Assembly (NCBI RefSeq): GCF_900221005.1
Contig: NZ_OBQI01000006.1
Span: forward strand, 124,001 to 188,000
Length of the DNA stretch: 64,000 bases
From: Blastococcus aggregatus
GTDB lineage: Bacteria > Actinomycetota > Actinomycetes > Mycobacteriales > Geodermatophilaceae
Direction of reading: 5' to 3'
In this document: piece after piece, positions 62,665 to 64,000 of the stretch
Layout: each line of letters begins with the position of its first letter
Numbering within the stretch: position 1 is the first letter of the stretch
The notes under the pieces: generated by a model
Databases searched by the model: none
What the model was told of the DNA's origin: nothing
What the model saw: the letters and a program-made list of their open reading frames with translations, nothing else
Translations under genes and position numbers: made by a program

Positions 62665-63999
62665 CTACCCCAGCAGCCGGGTGAGGGCGGCCCCGAGGTC
62701 GGTCAGCGACCGGACCGGCTCCATCCGCCCGCCGCCGCGCGCGGCCAGCAGGCGGGCCGCGTCGAGTGCCTCCTCGCTCGGCAGCGGGCACAGCACGTGC
62801 AGCCGGTCGATGCCGGCCAGCGCCGTCTCGGCCGGCTCCCCCGCCGTCGACAGGCAGTCCGACAGCAGGACGACGACCCGCTCGTCGGCCGTCGCCGGCG
62901 CCAGCTCCCGCCGCGCCCCGCGGAGCGCGACCGCGAGGTCGGTCTTGCCGTGCCCGCGGAGCCCCACCAGGTCGAGCACGACGTCCTCCGCGGCCCGGTG
63001 CCGGCCCAGCGGCTGCAGCACGGTCAGGTCGTCGGCGAAGGTCAGCACGCTGGTCTGCAGCCGCTCGTCGGCCGCCAGCACGACGCCGGCCGCCGCGACC
63101 GCCGCGATGGCGACCCCCAGCCCCTGCATCGACCCGGACCGGTCGACCACCAGGCAGACCGCCCGCCGGGAGCCGGTCCAGTTGCGGGTGACCAGGTCCT
63201 CGGCGGCCGGCGGCCAGATGCCCGACCAGCGGTCCAGCGTGCGGTCCAGGTCGAGGTCGCCCTCGGGACGACGGGTCGGCACCAGCCGCCGCGTGCCGCG
63301 CGCCCGGGTCGCGCCGACCCGGCCCACCTGCACGAACACCCGGGCCGCCAGCCGGCGCGCGGCCGAGCGCAGCTCGCGGTCGGTGGCGGTCGCCAGATCG
63401 GCCAGCAGGGCGGCCGCGGCGTCGGGATCGGCGCCCATCAGCCCCGCGAAGGCGTCCTCGTCCAGCTCGCCCACCTCGGGGCTGACCTCGGAGAAGGCCT
63501 GGTGCCGGAGCTGCATCTCCCGGCGGCCCGTCGACGACGGGCCGCGCCGGGAGGCGGCGTCGCGCTTCGGGATGCTCGGCTGCTCGGTGCCCGTCTCAGC
63601 CGACGGGCCCGGTGCTTTTCCCTGACCACCACCAGCGGGCTCGGGGGCGTCGCCCGGGGCGCCCTCCCCGGGCTCCGGCGGCGCCGAGCCCACCGGCCAC
63701 ACCTCGTCGAGGATCTCGTCCAGCACGGCCTCCGGGGTCCGCTCGACGCCCTCGGTCACCCGGATCCGGCCGGACAGCGCCGCGTGGGCGGCGTCCCGGG
63801 CCGTCTCGCGGCCGCCGGCCAGCTCCTCCCCGCGCATCCGGAGGAGGCCGTCGAGCAGCAGCACCAGGTCGATGGCGCCGCGCACGGACGAGCCGGTGCG
63901 CAGGTCGCGGTGCTCCCGGGTGGCCCGCACCAGGCTGACGGCGAGCGCGATCTGCGGCTCCCCCGCGCCGGTGACCCCGGCGACGATCGCCCGTTCGGC
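62665..63999 (-). CDS. AAA-lid plus VWA domain protein, magnesium-chelatase ChlD-like (partial)
   Basis: The C-terminal part of a larger protein whose start lies beyond the right edge. The first visible residues (SLVRATREHRDLRTGSSVRG) look like a MoxR/AAA C-terminal lid, followed by an acidic Pro/Glu/Gly linker (around 63640-63700). A VWA domain follows with the MIDAS motif CLVVDRSGSMQGLG, later VLTFADDLTVLQPL and VVLLSDCLSTAGEPAE. Lid-linker-VWA is the layout of magnesium-chelatase-D-like ATPases and of MoxR-associated VWA fusions. In non-photosynthetic bacteria these often act as metal-insertase or protein chaperone modules. The role here is unknown. Confidence 0.8.
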   Translation of the reverse strand, partial: AERAIVAGVTGAGEPQIALAVSLVRATREHRDLRTGSSVRGAIDLVLLLDGLLRMRGEELAGGRETARDAAHAALSGRIRVTEGVERTPEAVLDEILDEVWPVGSAPPEPGEGAPGDAPEPAGGGQGKAPGPSAETGTEQPSIPKRDAASRRGPSSTGRREMQLRHQAFSEVSPEVGELDEDAFAGLMGADPDAAAALLADLATATDRELRSAARRLAARVFVQVGRVGATRARGTRRLVPTRRPEGDLDLDRTLDRWSGIWPPAAEDLVTRNWTGSRRAVCLVVDRSGSMQGLGVAIAAVAAAGVVLAADERLQTSVLTFADDLTVLQPLGRHRAAEDVVLDLVGLRGHGKTDLAVALRGARRELAPATADERVVVLLSDCLSTAGEPAETALAGIDRLHVLCPLPSEEALDAARLLAARGGGRMEPVRSLTDLGAALTRLLG

Positions 64000-64000
64000 G

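Overview
This window reads as chromosome from a very high-GC actinobacterium. Several features fit a family such as Geodermatophilaceae: many GTG and TTG starts, four-base ATGA/GTGA/TTGA gene overlaps, IdeR/DtxR-type iron boxes, a SAM-IV-like riboswitch, a 13E12/DUF222 HNH protein and a mycofactocin locus. The family placement is inference. I saw no tRNA, rRNA, CRISPR array, prophage or transposase.

Region by region. 1-10.9 kb is metabolic and stress housekeeping: SRPBCC and TetR proteins, nitronate monooxygenase, a DsbA/FrnE-type oxidoreductase, FKBP prolyl isomerase, two VOC proteins, a GH13 alpha-glucosidase, an acyl-CoA dehydrogenase, acetoacetyl-CoA synthetase, a DUF2237 protein and a glutathione peroxidase-like protein. 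It also holds a truncated DUF2867 remnant. 10.9-16.5 kb holds a frameshifted Rv2466c-like thioredoxin-fold gene, then a siderophore ABC importer (two permeases and an ATPase, with a separate binding protein) carrying two iron boxes and a TetR gene. 16.5-23.6 kb has a BCCT transporter, a thioesterase, an MscS channel overlapping a single-pass partner, and a polar amino-acid ABC importer.

23.6-26.6 kb is a methionine unit: promoter, parS-like site, SAM-IV riboswitch, then metY and metX. It is followed by a decayed VOC gene and a long hairpin. 26.6-33.4 kb carries a gamma-carbonic-anhydrase-like protein, glutamate dehydrogenase, NAD(P)H-hydrate dehydratase with a histidine phosphatase, a YdeI-like protein, an APC permease and an NlpC/P60 hydrolase. 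33.6-44.3 kb carries a Cys-rich orphan with a candidate small upstream ORF, a TldD/TldE pair, an MBL-fold hydrolase, an ArsR-SRPBCC pair, an amidohydrolase, a DedA/HAD/hydrolase operon and a DUF222-HNH protein. 44.4-48.2 kb has a CoxG-type protein with a histone-H1-like tail and two MFS exporters.

48.2-58.2 kb is the highlight: a complete but broken-up mycofactocin locus. It contains mftF, mftE, mftC, mftB, the 38-residue precursor mftA, mftR and mftD. An iron-boxed siderophore-binding protein, a YchJ protein, a PPOX-fold protein and a GGDEF-EAL regulator sit inside it. An NDMA-type alcohol dehydrogenase, the kind of enzyme thought to use mycofactocin, follows at 61.4 kb. The window ends in a truncated gene combining an AAA-lid-like region with a VWA domain.
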